Both the position numbers and the translations under genes were made by a program. The notes beneath the pieces were generated by a model that had not been told where the DNA came from, made no database searches, and worked only from the letters and a program-made list of their open reading frames with translations. DNA of 64,000 nt from Clostridia bacterium. GTDB taxonomy: Bacteria; Bacillota; Clostridia; Oscillospirales; Acutalibacteraceae. The DNA lies in assembly GCA_017473435.1 (NCBI GenBank), contig JAFULG010000080.1, forward strand, positions 1 through 64,000, written 5' to 3'. Below are positions 49,281 through 58,489 of this stretch, piece by piece (the first letter of the stretch is position 1; every line of letters starts with the position of its first letter).

Positions 49281-49871
49281 TCAGTCTGAAATCATACGGT
49301 CAATAATTGTACTCCAATCACGATAGGTTCTTGAACCGATATATTCACCGATAATTTCGCCCTTTTCATTTATGAAATACGTTGTCGGGAAGGTGCTGAT
49401 ATAATCAAGTCTGGCCTCGTTAAGTGAAGCAGAGGGAAGAATATTCATATAGGTAACACCTGTATCAGCAATAATATCCTCTGCCTTTTTTATTTTATCA
49501 GCATTGTTTTCACTCTTTATATAATCGTAAACGTCTGCAACAATACCGATAACCGAAACACCCTTGTCGGCATAATCCCTGCTTAACTTTTCAAGGTCGG
49601 GCATTTCATTTATACAAGGACCGCAAAAGGTACCCCATATATTAACCATTGTAAGCTTGTTGTTCTTGAAAACCTGTTGATCAACGTCCTTGCCGTCAAT
49701 CGTCTTACTTGTAAAATCAGGAAACGGAGGATTATACACGGGAGCACTTGTAGTCTGCTCGTCGCTTACAGAATCCTGCGCATTACCGTCTGTTGCTTTA
49801 TTTCCGCCACAAGCGGCAAAGCAAGTGAAAACAACTGCAAGAACGAGTAATACTGCGAATAATTTTTTCAT
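49281..49871 (-). CDS. Thioredoxin-like lipoprotein (TlpA/ResA type)
   Basis: 196 residues. Signal peptide with a lipobox at FAAC (Cys21), a Thr/Ser-rich linker, then a thioredoxin fold with the redox pair in WGTFCGPC and the cis-Pro region in STFPTTYF. It is anchored outside the membrane and would reduce or oxidise extracytoplasmic disulfides. No membrane electron donor (CcdA) is seen nearby. Starts 17 bases after the GH3 gene stop, so co-transcribed. Confidence 0.9.
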   Translation of the reverse strand: MKKLFAVLLVLAVVFTCFAACGGNKATDGNAQDSVSDEQTTSAPVYNPPFPDFTSKTIDGKDVDQQVFKNNKLTMVNIWGTFCGPCINEMPDLEKLSRDYADKGVSVIGIVADVYDYIKSENNADKIKKAEDIIADTGVTYMNILPSASLNEARLDYISTFPTTYFINEKGEIIGEYIGSRTYRDWSTIIDRMISD

Positions 49872-49888
49872 TGGCTTTACCTCTTTAA

Positions 49889-52306
49889 TTATTTTTTAAA
49901 GCCTGAAATAAGCTTTTTGAAGCCACCCTTTGTGCCGTTGCAAAGGTCAAGAATACCTTCAACAGTTGTGGGTGAAAGAAGTCCGCCTGTAAATCCGCTG
50001 AAGGAACGCAGGGGCATATCCTTGATTGACTCAGTAATCATATCGGGATTTTCTGCAGTAAGTGCAACAACCTTTGCACCGCCCTTGAGAACTGCACAAA
50101 GAGCCTTACCGAAGGGACTTACAGCCACCTGTGAAACGGAGCTGTTGATTGTAAGATTACCCTTTACAAACTCGCTGTTGTCGGGAATCTCTCTGCCGAG
50201 CACAGCTCTGAACTCTTCATCGGAAACGAAGGTGGTGTTTTCCAAATTATAATAGCAGGAAGCACTTTCGCTGTAATCGGGAACAGGTGCGTCAGCCTTT
50301 GCAGTTACAACGCTTACCTCACCCTCAATGCGGATATCCTTTGAGGATGCACCTACGAGGATGCCGTACTTACCGCTTTCTGCGTGCCAGTCATTGATAA
50401 GCACGTTGTAGAAGCTGAATGCCTTTTCGTCAAGAGTGATTTCAACGGTTTTCTCTTCACCTGCTTCAAGGAATACCTTCTTAAAGCCCTTAAGCTCTTT
50501 TTCAGCCTTATAAATCTTACTTTCGGGATTCACAACGTAAACCTGTGCAACCTCGGCACCGGCAACGTCGCCCGTATTCTTCACCTTGAAGGAAAGGGTG
50601 AGTTCTTCGCCCTCATTGATTTCATTCTTGGCAATTTTAAGGTCGCTGTATTCAAACTTTGTATATGAAAGTCCGTGACCGAAGGGATACTTTACAGCCT
50701 TCTTAGCCTTGTCAAAATAGCGGTAGCCTACATAGATGCTCTCGCGGTATTCAACGGTTCTCGGGCCCATGGGGAAGTAAGCAGCTGCAAGATTATCCTC
50801 ATTTGCAAGGGGGAAGGTTTCAGCAAGCTTACCCGAAGGATTAACCTTACCGTAAACAAGGTCATAAGCAGCCTCGCCGCCTGCCTGTCCGGGAAGATAC
50901 ATATTAAGTATAGCCTTGGTCTTCTTTTCCCAATCACCGATTGTAATAGGTGAACCGCAGGAAAGAACAACAATAATGTTTTCGTTTACCTTTGAAAGCT
51001 CTTCAACAAGAATAGCGTGAGAAGCAGGCATATCCATATGCTTACGGTCAAAGCCTTCACTTTCAAAAGCATCGGTAAGACCGATGAATACAAGAACCGC
51101 ATCCTTGCCCTTTGCAGCTTCACAGGCTTCATCTATAAGCTTTTTATTGTAGCCGTCGCCCTTTAGAGTGTAACCGGGAGCATAGGCAAAATCCTTGCAC
51201 TGATTTTCCATAGCCTTTTTGAAGGAAACAGTTTTCCAGGCGTTGATATGGCTTGAGCCTGCACCCTGATAACGGAGCTTGTCAGCAAGCGCACCGATAA
51301 CGGCAACGCTCTGCTTTTCATTAAGAGGAAGTGCGCCGTCATTCTTAAGAAGAACTGCTGACTGTGCGGCAGCCTTCTTAGCAATCTTGTGATGCTCTGC
51401 AAAGTCGATAGGATAGCCGTCACCCTCGTTTGCCTTACATTCGAAAGCAAACTTGATCATACGGTAAACGATTTTGTCAACATCCTCAATTGTGATTCTG
51501 CCCTCATCAAGAGCCTTTTTGATGTATTTGTTATTCATACCCTTGTTGCCGGGCATTTCAAGATCAAGACCTGCCTTGATTCCCTCAACACGGTCGTTTA
51601 CTGCACCCCAGTCACTTACAACAATGCCCTTGAAGCCCCACTCGTCGCGGAGGATATCTGTAAGCATCTTCTTGTTGTCGGAAAGGTATGTACCGTAAAC
51701 TCTGTTATAGGAGCACATTACTGTTGTGGGCTGTTCCTTTTTAACAATGTGCTCAAAAGCGGAAAGATAAATTTCACGAAGAGCTCTGTCGTCAACAACG
51801 GAGTCAATAGACATACGGATGTGCTCCTCATTATTTACGCAGAAGTGCTTGAGGCTGACACCGATTCCGTTCTTCTGTACGCCGTGAACATAAGCGGCGC
51901 CGAGACGTCCGGTGAGGAAGGGGTCTTCTGAGATATATTCAAAGTTTCTTCCGCAAAGAGGGCTTCTCTTGATGTTTACACCGGGGCCGAGAACAGTTGT
52001 AACCTTGAGAGCCTTTGCCTCGTCAGCAATGGTTGCACCAACCTCCTCAAGAAGATCAACGTCCCAGGATGATGCCGTAGTAACTGCAGTCGGGAAACAG
52101 GTTGAAGTTTCGGATTCCTGCATGATATTTGTACCGCCGGTCTGCTTTTCCTTACGCATACCGTGAGGGCCGTCGCTCATCCATACCGAAGGTACACCGA
52201 GACGGTCGATTTCCTGTGTAAGCCAATAGGTCTTACCAGAAAGTAAAGAAAGCTTCTCATCAAGGGTAAGCTTTGAAAGAATGTCGAGATATTTCTGTTC
52301 GGACAT
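49889..52306 (-). CDS. Glycoside hydrolase family 3 beta-glucosidase
   Basis: 805 residues. GH3 (alpha/beta)8 domain with WMSDGPHGMR and the nucleophile Asp in GIVVSDWGAV, a second alpha/beta sandwich, a fibronectin III-like domain (KNTGDVAGAEVAQVYV) and an extra C-terminal domain of about 120 residues. No signal peptide, so it acts inside the cell on imported beta-glucosides or oligosaccharides. GGAG ribosome binding site. Confidence 0.94.
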   Translation of the reverse strand: MSEQKYLDILSKLTLDEKLSLLSGKTYWLTQEIDRLGVPSVWMSDGPHGMRKEKQTGGTNIMQESETSTCFPTAVTTASSWDVDLLEEVGATIADEAKALKVTTVLGPGVNIKRSPLCGRNFEYISEDPFLTGRLGAAYVHGVQKNGIGVSLKHFCVNNEEHIRMSIDSVVDDRALREIYLSAFEHIVKKEQPTTVMCSYNRVYGTYLSDNKKMLTDILRDEWGFKGIVVSDWGAVNDRVEGIKAGLDLEMPGNKGMNNKYIKKALDEGRITIEDVDKIVYRMIKFAFECKANEGDGYPIDFAEHHKIAKKAAAQSAVLLKNDGALPLNEKQSVAVIGALADKLRYQGAGSSHINAWKTVSFKKAMENQCKDFAYAPGYTLKGDGYNKKLIDEACEAAKGKDAVLVFIGLTDAFESEGFDRKHMDMPASHAILVEELSKVNENIIVVLSCGSPITIGDWEKKTKAILNMYLPGQAGGEAAYDLVYGKVNPSGKLAETFPLANEDNLAAAYFPMGPRTVEYRESIYVGYRYFDKAKKAVKYPFGHGLSYTKFEYSDLKIAKNEINEGEELTLSFKVKNTGDVAGAEVAQVYVVNPESKIYKAEKELKGFKKVFLEAGEEKTVEITLDEKAFSFYNVLINDWHAESGKYGILVGASSKDIRIEGEVSVVTAKADAPVPDYSESASCYYNLENTTFVSDEEFRAVLGREIPDNSEFVKGNLTINSSVSQVAVSPFGKALCAVLKGGAKVVALTAENPDMITESIKDMPLRSFSGFTGGLLSPTTVEGILDLCNGTKGGFKKLISGFKK

Positions 52307-52336
52307 GATTTTTCTCCTTTGATTATATTTATTACC

Positions 52337-52440
52337 CCCCCTCAGTCAATGATTATGCATTGACAGCTCCCCTTTCAGGGGCGCGAAGTCTTACCTCCCC
52401 TGAAAGGGGAGGTGTCAGACCCTTCGGTCTGACGGAGGGG
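52337..52440. repeat. Dispersed CCCCTCAGTC hairpin repeat, second copy
   Basis: Outer arms CCCCTCAGTC/GACGGAGGGG; inside are AGCTCCCCT...AGGGG-type and CCTCCCCT/AGGGGAGG hairpins plus CAGACCCTTCGGTCTG. Longer than the 10078 copy. It lies in the gap between the 52456 gene and GH3. Confidence 0.65.
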
Positions 52441-52455
52441 TTTACTACTGACTGC

Positions 52456-52950
52456 TTATTTCTTATGATATCTGAGGTGGCAGATGTCATCTCCGTTAGC
52501 GATTGTCTTGGGAAGATCAAGCTCTGCACCGTAGCGCTCACCGATACCTCTGTCACCGCACATTGCAACATCACAGAGCATTGCGATTTCCTCATCTGTA
52601 CAGCCTGCCTTCTGCCATGCCTTTACAAGAGGACAGTAGTGGAAATGAATTTCAAGCTCGTCATCGGTGCTGTTTTTGATATCCATTTCAAAAACCCACT
52701 GTGCAGCCTTTGTGAAAAGAGTCTTGCGAAGACCTACAAGTGAATCTGTCTTGCCCTTTTCAACAAGGCCCTTGCCCTGCATAAGACCGCAGCGCTTAAC
52801 AGCAGCTGAACCGAAATCTCTGGGATCAAGCCCTCTCTTCTGAGCCTCATCGCAAAGAAGGTAGAGCCATGTAGCTCTGTGCTCAAGCTGTTCACGTACT
52901 GCTACAATAAGGGGGTTTTTGATTTTTGCTTCATTTTTAACTTTACTCAT
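52456..52950 (-). CDS. L-2-amino-thiazoline-4-carboxylic acid hydrolase family protein
   Basis: 164 residues from the ATG at 52950 (AGGAGG upstream; the in-frame start at 52977 lies before it). The C-terminal part FHYCPLVKAWQKAG...CDVAMCGDRG, with conserved Cys and His residues, matches the ATC hydrolase family, which is common in gut Clostridia. The biochemical role in such bacteria is mostly untested. Single gene. Confidence 0.75.
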   Translation of the reverse strand: MSKVKNEAKIKNPLIVAVREQLEHRATWLYLLCDEAQKRGLDPRDFGSAAVKRCGLMQGKGLVEKGKTDSLVGLRKTLFTKAAQWVFEMDIKNSTDDELEIHFHYCPLVKAWQKAGCTDEEIAMLCDVAMCGDRGIGERYGAELDLPKTIANGDDICHLRYHKK

Positions 52951-53260
52951 TTTATTTTCCTCCTGAAAATTGAACAATTTTTTTAATTATAACACAAACC
53001 AATAAACAATTTAAATAGTTTAACAAAAAAAGATTTGTAAAAAATTCTGTTACAGGGATAAAATAAACATAAAAGACTTGTCAAAGCAGCAAAGCTGACA
53101 CTATCAGCCTGAACCGTATTGCATTATAATCGGAGCGAAGCGACCCTCAATTTTGCATTTTGCTCTTTGCATTTTGCTTTTTACAGCGAAAGCCCCAAAA
53201 AATACGGCGTTTCCGCCTCAAGTTTTTATATTTCCGCCTTAAGTTTTTTATGTTTTGCTC

Positions 53261-53289
53261 TTTACTTTTGGATTTTGCTGTGGTATAAT
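53261..53289 (+). promoter_or_regulatory. Promoter of rpsO
   Basis: TTTACT (53261-53266), 17 bases, TATAAT (53284-53289). The upstream 52980-53260 stretch is low-complexity (repeated TTTTGCATTTTGC) and I see no gene in it. Confidence 0.7.
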
Positions 53290-53297
53290 CTTCAAGC

Positions 53298-53399
53298 ATT
53301 ATGCCGATTACTCGGGTTGCGGGTTTTGCCCAAAGGGTATTTCACCTGCCGCATTCTGGGGGTCAGGCGAATGAAATATTTTTTATGAGGTGAAAAATC
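53298..53399 (+). promoter_or_regulatory. Structured rpsO leader, putative S15 autoregulatory site
   Basis: The roughly 100-nt leader has nested pairing: TGCGG/CCGCA around GCCCAAAGGG and GGGTATTTCACC, then CTGGGGGTCAGG. The ribosome binding site (AGGTGA) follows directly. S15 is known to repress its own mRNA in several bacteria through unrelated structures. The reading is plausible but unproven. Confidence 0.5.
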
Positions 53400-53666
53400 A
53401 TGATGACAAAGGAACAGAAGACAGCTATTATCAACGAATATGCTGCACACGAAGGCGACACAGGTTCACCTGAAGTACAGATCGCTCTTCTCACTTTCAG
53501 AATCAACAGCCTTACAGAGCATCTTAAGGCTAACAAGAAGGACCACCACTCACGTCGCGGTCTTCTTATGATGGTTGGTCAGAGAAGAAACCTTCTTGCT
53601 TACCTTCAGAAGAACGACATCGAAAGATACCGTTCAATCATCGCAAGACTTGGTATTCGTAAGTAA
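53400..53666 (+). CDS. rpsO: 30S ribosomal protein S15
   Basis: 88 residues, typical length. [16 protein letters not shown] and the 16S rRNA-binding DHHSRRGLL motif are present. Two ATG codons stand in tandem; the first, at 53400, is used here. A terminator separates it from pnp, although read-through is common for this pair in other bacteria. Confidence 0.98.
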   Translation: MMTKEQKTAIINEYAAHEGDTGSPEVQIALLTFRINSLTEHLKANKKDHHSRRGLLMMVGQRRNLLAYLQKNDIERYRSIIARLGIRK

Positions 53667-53677
53667 TTGCATTCCTT

Positions 53678-53710
53678 TGGCAGACATAATTTGTTATGTC
53701 TGCCATTTTT
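53678..53710 (+). terminator. Terminator between rpsO and pnp
   Basis: 12-bp stem TGGCAGACATAA/TTATGTCTGCCA with a 4-nt loop and TTTTT. Confidence 0.9.
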
Positions 53711-53739
53711 CCGTTATTTAAAGCGGAAAAACGTAAATT

Positions 53740-53831
53740 AATACGAGGCGGACTTCATTGGGTTAGCACTAAATTGAGCCTTGAAAAACAGCTTCACGGC
53801 TGAATTTATTGCTAAACCATCCCCTCGTATT
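53740..53831 (+). promoter_or_regulatory. Long hairpin in the pnp leader
   Basis: AATACGAGG (53740-53748) pairs with CCTCGTATT (53823-53831). Inside, GGGTTAGCA pairs with TGCTAAACC, AAATT with AATTT, and AGCC with GGCT. In E. coli a leader stem-loop cut by RNase III lets PNPase repress its own mRNA; the present structure could play that part by analogy. No clear promoter lies between the rpsO terminator and this stem. Confidence 0.65.
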
Positions 53832-53869
53832 GAGATAAATAAACAATAAAGAAAAGCGAGGTAGAAAAC

Positions 53870-56050
53870 ATGTTTAACGAATTCAGAAAATTTGAAACTA
53901 CTCTTGCCGGCAGACCCCTTGTTGTTGAAACAGGCAAAATGGCAGGTCTTGCAGGCGGCTCATGTCTTATCCGTTACGGTGAAACAGAGGTTCTCTGTAC
54001 CGCAACAATGGCTGCAAAGCCCCGTGAAGGCGTAGACTTCTTCCCTCTTTCAGTTGACTACGAGGAGAAGCTCTATTCAGTAGGCCGTATCCCCGGATCC
54101 TTCCAGAGAAGAGAAGGTAAGGCTTCAGAAAAGGCTACTCTTTCTTCAAGAGTTATTGACAGACCCATCCGTCCTCTTTTCCCCAAGGATATGAGAAACG
54201 ATGTTGGTGTTGTTGCAACTGTTATGTCAGTTGATCAGGACTGCCTTCCCGAAATCACCGCTATGATCGGTGTTTCCGTTGCAATCTCCATTTCAGAAAT
54301 TCCCTGGGACGGCCCCATCAGCGGTGTTTCAGTAGGTCTTGTTGACGGCAAGTTCGTTATCAACCCCACAGAGGCTGAAAGAGAAAAGAGTGAAATGGCT
54401 GTTACCGTTGCTTCAACAGCAGACCTTGTTGCTATGATCGAAGCAGGCGCTAACGAAATCGACAACGAAACAATGTTCGACGGTATCATGTACGCCCACA
54501 AGGTTAACCAGGAAATCGTTGAATTCATCAAGGGCATCCAGGCTGAAGTAGGCAAGGAAAAGGTTCCCTTTGAATCACAGGATCCCGCTCCCGAAATGTT
54601 CGAGGCTATCAAGGAATTCGCTATTGACGATGTTAAGTTCGCTCTTGACACCGACGACAAGAGAATCCGTGACGAAAGACTCAAGCCCGTATACGAAAAG
54701 GTACACGAGAGATTTGACGAGGAATATGCAGACGTTATCGAAAAGATTGACGAGTGCATGTACAAGCTTCAGAAGTATGTTGTAAGACGTTGGCTCCTTG
54801 ACGAGGGCAAGCGTGTTGACGGCAGAGGAATCAACGATATGCGTCCTCTCGATGCACAGGTTGACCTTCTCTCAAGAGTACACGGCTCAGGTATGTTCAC
54901 AAGAGGTCAGACTCAGGTTCTTACAGTAACAACCCTCGGACCCATGAGCGACGCTCAGCTTCTCGACGGTCTTGACAACGAGACAGAGAAGAGATATCTC
55001 CACCACTACAACTTCCCCTCATATTCAGTTGGCGAAACAAAGCCCTCAAGAGGTCCCGGCCGTCGTGAAATCGGTCACGGTGCTCTCGCTGAAAGAGCTC
55101 TTGTTCCCGTTATCCCCTCAGTTGAGGAATTCCCCTACACAATCAGACTCGTTTCAGAGGTTCTTTCCTCAAACGGTTCAACCTCACAGGCTTCAATCTG
55201 CGGCTCAACCCTTTCACTTATGGCAGCAGGTGTTCCCATCAAGGCTCCCGTTGCAGGTATCTCCTGCGGTCTTATCAGCGAAGGTGACCGCTTCATGACA
55301 ATGGTTGACATTCAGGGCCTTGAAGACTTCTTCGGCGATATGGACTTCAAGGTAGCAGGTACAAAGAAGGGTATCACAGCTATTCAGATGGACCTCAAGG
55401 TACACGGCCTTACACCCGAAATCATTAAGGAAGCTTTCGAAAAAACCTATGACGCAAGATGCAAGATTCTTGACGAGGTTATGCTCCCCTGCATTGCAGA
55501 GCCCAGAGCAGAGCTTTCAAAGTATGCACCCAAGATGCTCACAACAAAGATTGACGTTGAAAAGATCGGTGATGTTATCGGTAAGCAGGGTAAGGTTATT
55601 CAGAAGATCTGTGCTGAATGCGAATGTAAGGTTGACGTTAACGAGGACGGTTCAATCTTCGTTTCAGCAATTGACCTTGACAACGCAAAGCGTGCTATCA
55701 CAATCATCGAGACAATCGCTAACGATCCCGAGGTTGGTGCAATTTTCCGCGGCGTAGTTACAAGACTTATGAGCTTCGGCGCTTTCGTTGAAATTGCTCC
55801 CGGTAAGGAAGGTCTTGTTCACATTTCAAAGCTTGACGTAAAGAGAACCGAAAAGGTTGAAGACTGTGTAACAGTCGGCGACGAGGTTATCGTTAAGGTG
55901 CTTGAAATTGACGATCAGGGCAGAATCAACCTTTCAAGAAGAGATGCTCTTATTGAAATCGAAGGTCTTGTTCCTGAGGATGACGGTGAGGAAGCTCCCA
56001 GACGTCCCCGTGGCGGCAGAAGAGATGACCGCAGAGGCGGCAGAAGATAA
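53870..56050 (+). CDS. pnp: Polyribonucleotide nucleotidyltransferase (PNPase)
   Basis: 726 residues: two RNase PH-like domains, KH domain (IDVEKIGDVIGKQGKVIQK) and S1 domain (GAIFRGVVTRLMSFGAFVEIAPGKEGLVHIS). The tail is rich in Arg and Gly (PRRPRGGRRDD), which may add RNA binding. It degrades RNA from the 3' end with phosphate. Ribosome binding site GCGAGG. Followed by a family A repeat and a terminator. Confidence 0.98.
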   Translation: MFNEFRKFETTLAGRPLVVETGKMAGLAGGSCLIRYGETEVLCTATMAAKPREGVDFFPLSVDYEEKLYSVGRIPGSFQRREGKASEKATLSSRVIDRPIRPLFPKDMRNDVGVVATVMSVDQDCLPEITAMIGVSVAISISEIPWDGPISGVSVGLVDGKFVINPTEAEREKSEMAVTVASTADLVAMIEAGANEIDNETMFDGIMYAHKVNQEIVEFIKGIQAEVGKEKVPFESQDPAPEMFEAIKEFAIDDVKFALDTDDKRIRDERLKPVYEKVHERFDEEYADVIEKIDECMYKLQKYVVRRWLLDEGKRVDGRGINDMRPLDAQVDLLSRVHGSGMFTRGQTQVLTVTTLGPMSDAQLLDGLDNETEKRYLHHYNFPSYSVGETKPSRGPGRREIGHGALAERALVPVIPSVEEFPYTIRLVSEVLSSNGSTSQASICGSTLSLMAAGVPIKAPVAGISCGLISEGDRFMTMVDIQGLEDFFGDMDFKVAGTKKGITAIQMDLKVHGLTPEIIKEAFEKTYDARCKILDEVMLPCIAEPRAELSKYAPKMLTTKIDVEKIGDVIGKQGKVIQKICAECECKVDVNEDGSIFVSAIDLDNAKRAITIIETIANDPEVGAIFRGVVTRLMSFGAFVEIAPGKEGLVHISKLDVKRTEKVEDCVTVGDEVIVKVLEIDDQGRINLSRRDALIEIEGLVPEDDGEEAPRRPRGGRRDDRRGGRR

Positions 56051-56108
56051 AAGTAAAGTTCTTTGATTCTTTCTTACAAGAAAGAATGCCCGACCGGCGA
56101 GGTCATAA
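56051..56108 (+). repeat. Stop-adjacent repeat, family A (pnp copy)
   Basis: GTAAAGTTCTTTG, hairpin ATTCTTTCT-TACA-AGAAAGAAT, then GCCCGACCGGCGAGGTC. Confidence 0.75.
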
Positions 56109-56120
56109 AACAAATAATCA

Positions 56121-56155
56121 GAGGCTGTAAAAAAAATTACAGCCTCTTTTTTTGT
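56121..56155 (+). terminator. Terminator of pnp
   Basis: AGAGGCTGTAA/TTACAGCCTCT with an A-rich loop and seven Ts. Confidence 0.85.
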
Positions 56156-56192
56156 TATTTATTACAACTTTATTTCAATTTGATTACAACAA

Positions 56193-56221
56193 TTGACTAT
56201 ACCCTTTTCTCTTGCTAAAAT
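56193..56221 (+). promoter_or_regulatory. Promoter of the 56253 lipoprotein gene
   Basis: TTGACT (56193-56198), 17 bases, TAAAAT (56216-56221). Confidence 0.7.
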
Positions 56222-56252
56222 GTACTTGCAGAAAAACAAAGGAGCTGATACT

Positions 56253-56744
56253 ATGAAGAAAATGACCGCAATTTTACTTGCCCTTGTGCTTGTTTTCAGC
56301 CTTACCGCCTGTGGCGGTGCAAAAAACAAAAGCAAAACCGCTGTCTATGTTTTCAGCGGCGGCAACGAATATTTTGATGTTGTCAACGGTGTAATAGTCC
56401 TCGGTGAGGATGAGGAGGTTTTCAGCGGCGGCGACCTTAAGCTTAACCGCAACGCTGATTTTGACGGTGTTGACTTCTTCCGTTCGGAGTTTTATATTCT
56501 CAAGGATGACGGGGAAGAGAGAACTGTTCTTGTTTCCGAGATGCACGATAAAACAGAAGGCCCCTCCGTCAACATTTCAGGTGACCTTGGCGCAATTTCA
56601 GGCGGTACTGTTATAACTGAGGGAAGGAAGCTTGAGGAGGCTGAAATTGACCTGCTGAACAATCTTTATTTCAAGCTGACGGTAAGAAAAACTGACGGAA
56701 CGAGTAATAGCTATACCGTACAGATGGATGTTGAAGGAATTTAA
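56253..56744 (+). CDS. Small lipoprotein of unknown function
   Basis: 163 residues from the ATG at 56253 (AAAGGAG eight bases upstream). Signal peptide KKMTAILLALVLVFSLTAC with lipobox Cys, then a beta-rich soluble domain with acidic turns and paired VFSGG motifs. I do not recognise a family. Single gene with its own promoter, family A repeat and terminator. Confidence 0.8.
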   Translation: MKKMTAILLALVLVFSLTACGGAKNKSKTAVYVFSGGNEYFDVVNGVIVLGEDEEVFSGGDLKLNRNADFDGVDFFRSEFYILKDDGEERTVLVSEMHDKTEGPSVNISGDLGAISGGTVITEGRKLEEAEIDLLNNLYFKLTVRKTDGTSNSYTVQMDVEGI

Positions 56745-56794
56745 AGTTCTTTGATTCTTTCTTACAAGAAAGAATGCCCCGCGGCGAGCGGTAA
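56745..56794 (+). repeat. Stop-adjacent repeat, family A (lipoprotein copy)
   Basis: The stop codon itself is part of TAAAGTTCTTTG; hairpin ATTCTTTCT-TACA-AGAAAGAAT, then GCCCCGCGGCGAGCGG. The terminator ATGTCACGG/CCGTGACAT (56809-56848) follows. Confidence 0.75.
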
Positions 56795-56808
56795 AACAAA
56801 TATTGCAA

Positions 56809-56850
56809 AATGTCACGGAAAATAAAATTCCGTGACATTATATTTTTTAC
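56809..56850 (+). terminator. Terminator of the 56253 gene
   Basis: AATGTCACGGAA/TTCCGTGACATT, then ATATTTTTT. Confidence 0.8.
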
Positions 56851-56881
56851 AAACTCTTATCGGTCGTTTAATATTTTCTAT

Positions 56882-56943
56882 CGCTCGCCGCGGGGGCGTT
56901 ACCTTTCTTGTAAGAAAGGTAACCCAAAGAACTTTTCGCTTTT
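56882..56943 (-). repeat. Stop-adjacent repeat, family A (PTS copy)
   Basis: Minus strand: AAAGTTCTTTGG, hairpin GTTACCTTTCT-TACA-AGAAAGGTAAC, then GCCCCCGCGGCGAGCG. It faces the lipoprotein copy across the shared 56809-56850 hairpin. Confidence 0.75.
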
Positions 56944-58371
56944 TTACTTTTTCAGTTGTGTGCGTAATTTCTTCGCATACTCTCTCATTTCAATCACAAG
57001 GTCATCCTTCGGCTCATAATAACAGCCCCTCTTTGAAAGCAGCTTATACTCACCATGACGAAGTGCCATCACCACAAGTCCGCCGACAAAGGCACTTACA
57101 AGAATAATAAGCGCAAGGGGCAGACGGCAGGTAAGAAAATCACCTGAGCGAAGGGGCAGAGTAAAGCTCATGAAAATTTCACCGCTTTCAAAAAGCTCTC
57201 TGTAGGTATATTCAACACCGCCGTAGGTATAAGTGCCTATTGTGTACTTGGGAAGTGAGCCGTCTGTATAGGCTGTGTTCACAATGCCGAAAAGTGCCGT
57301 CAGCGCACCACCAAGGGCAGAGCCGACCATAAAGCCGGGAATCATTGTAAAGGGACTGCGCATTGCAAGGGGCATTGAGGGTGCAACGGTGAGCTTGATG
57401 TTTTCAAAAAATGCATTGATGGGGCCCGTTGTTGCAAGGTTAAAGTCGTTTGTATCGGTTATTCCGCCCTTTTTGAAAAGCTTACAGTTGAGGATACCGA
57501 AGAATGCTGTCCACGCAACGGTGATGAAGCATACAGAATAAATTGTGATAAGCTGTGCATTGCCTGTTGCAAGGTAAGCCGCCGTTGCAACACCGAAGGC
57601 GGAAAGGGAAACGGGGCCGATAAGGTCAAAGCCCACCATAAGACCCATTACAAGTGCGGCGACAACAACATTACTCTCCGAAAGTGCGGCAAGGACACTG
57701 CCCAGACTCTCGCTGAGAGCAGCAAAGGGTACTTCAATGCCGTATTTAATCAGCATAAAGGTTGTTGCACAGGAGGCAACGGGAATAATAAGCACAAGTA
57801 CAATAAGGTCAACGCCGTCAATTATATCAATTCCCTTGATTGTGTCGGGAATTGCTTTGATTTTCTTACGGAGCTTGGCTATAAGGTTATCAAAGCCCTT
57901 GCCGACATGTATTTTTGCTTCCGCCCAGCCGGCATAAAGCAGCTTTATAAGCAGCGAAAGCATTACCGCCATAATAAGGTACCCCATATAACCGATTGCT
58001 GTTGCCCTTGAATAATTGGCAGGGGTTGCAAAAAAGAACTTGTACATGTCCACCGCTTTTTCCGATGCCTCAGTAAAATGGCAGAAATAAACCGAAAGAG
58101 CCAAAGACGGAGCAATTGCCGGAATACCTGCAATAAGATAAGACACTATCACCGCAAGGGCTACAAAGAAAAAGTCCGTTGCCCAGAAAAGAATAAACCA
58201 TAAGGTAGGCTCATTCTCTGCACCTGTAAGGCCTAAAATATGATACTTCTGAAAGATGTTCTGAATTACAAAGAAAAAGCCTGCGCCCAACGCTCCGAAA
58301 AGCTGAACGATAAAAATTATCGAGGTGGCACGGTAGATTTTCTCCTTTGTGTTAAGGTATAATTTTTTCAT
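56944..58371 (-). CDS. PTS EIIC-like permease (fructose-family type)
   Basis: 475 residues, about ten membrane segments. IAGIPAIAPSLALSVYF and MRSPFTMIPGFMVGSALGGALTALFG resemble the substrate-channel domain of fructose-type PTS permeases. No IIA or IIB phosphorylation domain is attached or nearby, and no EI or HPr gene is seen. It may act with subunits encoded elsewhere or as a transporter without phosphorylation. Single gene. Confidence 0.8.
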   Translation of the reverse strand: MKKLYLNTKEKIYRATSIIFIVQLFGALGAGFFFVIQNIFQKYHILGLTGAENEPTLWFILFWATDFFFVALAVIVSYLIAGIPAIAPSLALSVYFCHFTEASEKAVDMYKFFFATPANYSRATAIGYMGYLIMAVMLSLLIKLLYAGWAEAKIHVGKGFDNLIAKLRKKIKAIPDTIKGIDIIDGVDLIVLVLIIPVASCATTFMLIKYGIEVPFAALSESLGSVLAALSESNVVVAALVMGLMVGFDLIGPVSLSAFGVATAAYLATGNAQLITIYSVCFITVAWTAFFGILNCKLFKKGGITDTNDFNLATTGPINAFFENIKLTVAPSMPLAMRSPFTMIPGFMVGSALGGALTALFGIVNTAYTDGSLPKYTIGTYTYGGVEYTYRELFESGEIFMSFTLPLRSGDFLTCRLPLALIILVSAFVGGLVVMALRHGEYKLLSKRGCYYEPKDDLVIEMREYAKKLRTQLKK

Positions 58372-58489
58372 TTTATTCTCTCCTTTATTTTCTCCGATAG
58401 TTACATTATATAGTAATTTAAGAATATTGCAACTGTTTAATATTTAACAGTAATTAAACTTTAAAAACAAAAAACTGCGGATGATCATT

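Noticed and set aside
53119-53388. 89-codon plus-strand frame before rpsO
   Set aside because: Runs through low-complexity TTTTGCATTTTGC repeats, the rpsO promoter and the structured leader; no ribosome binding site.
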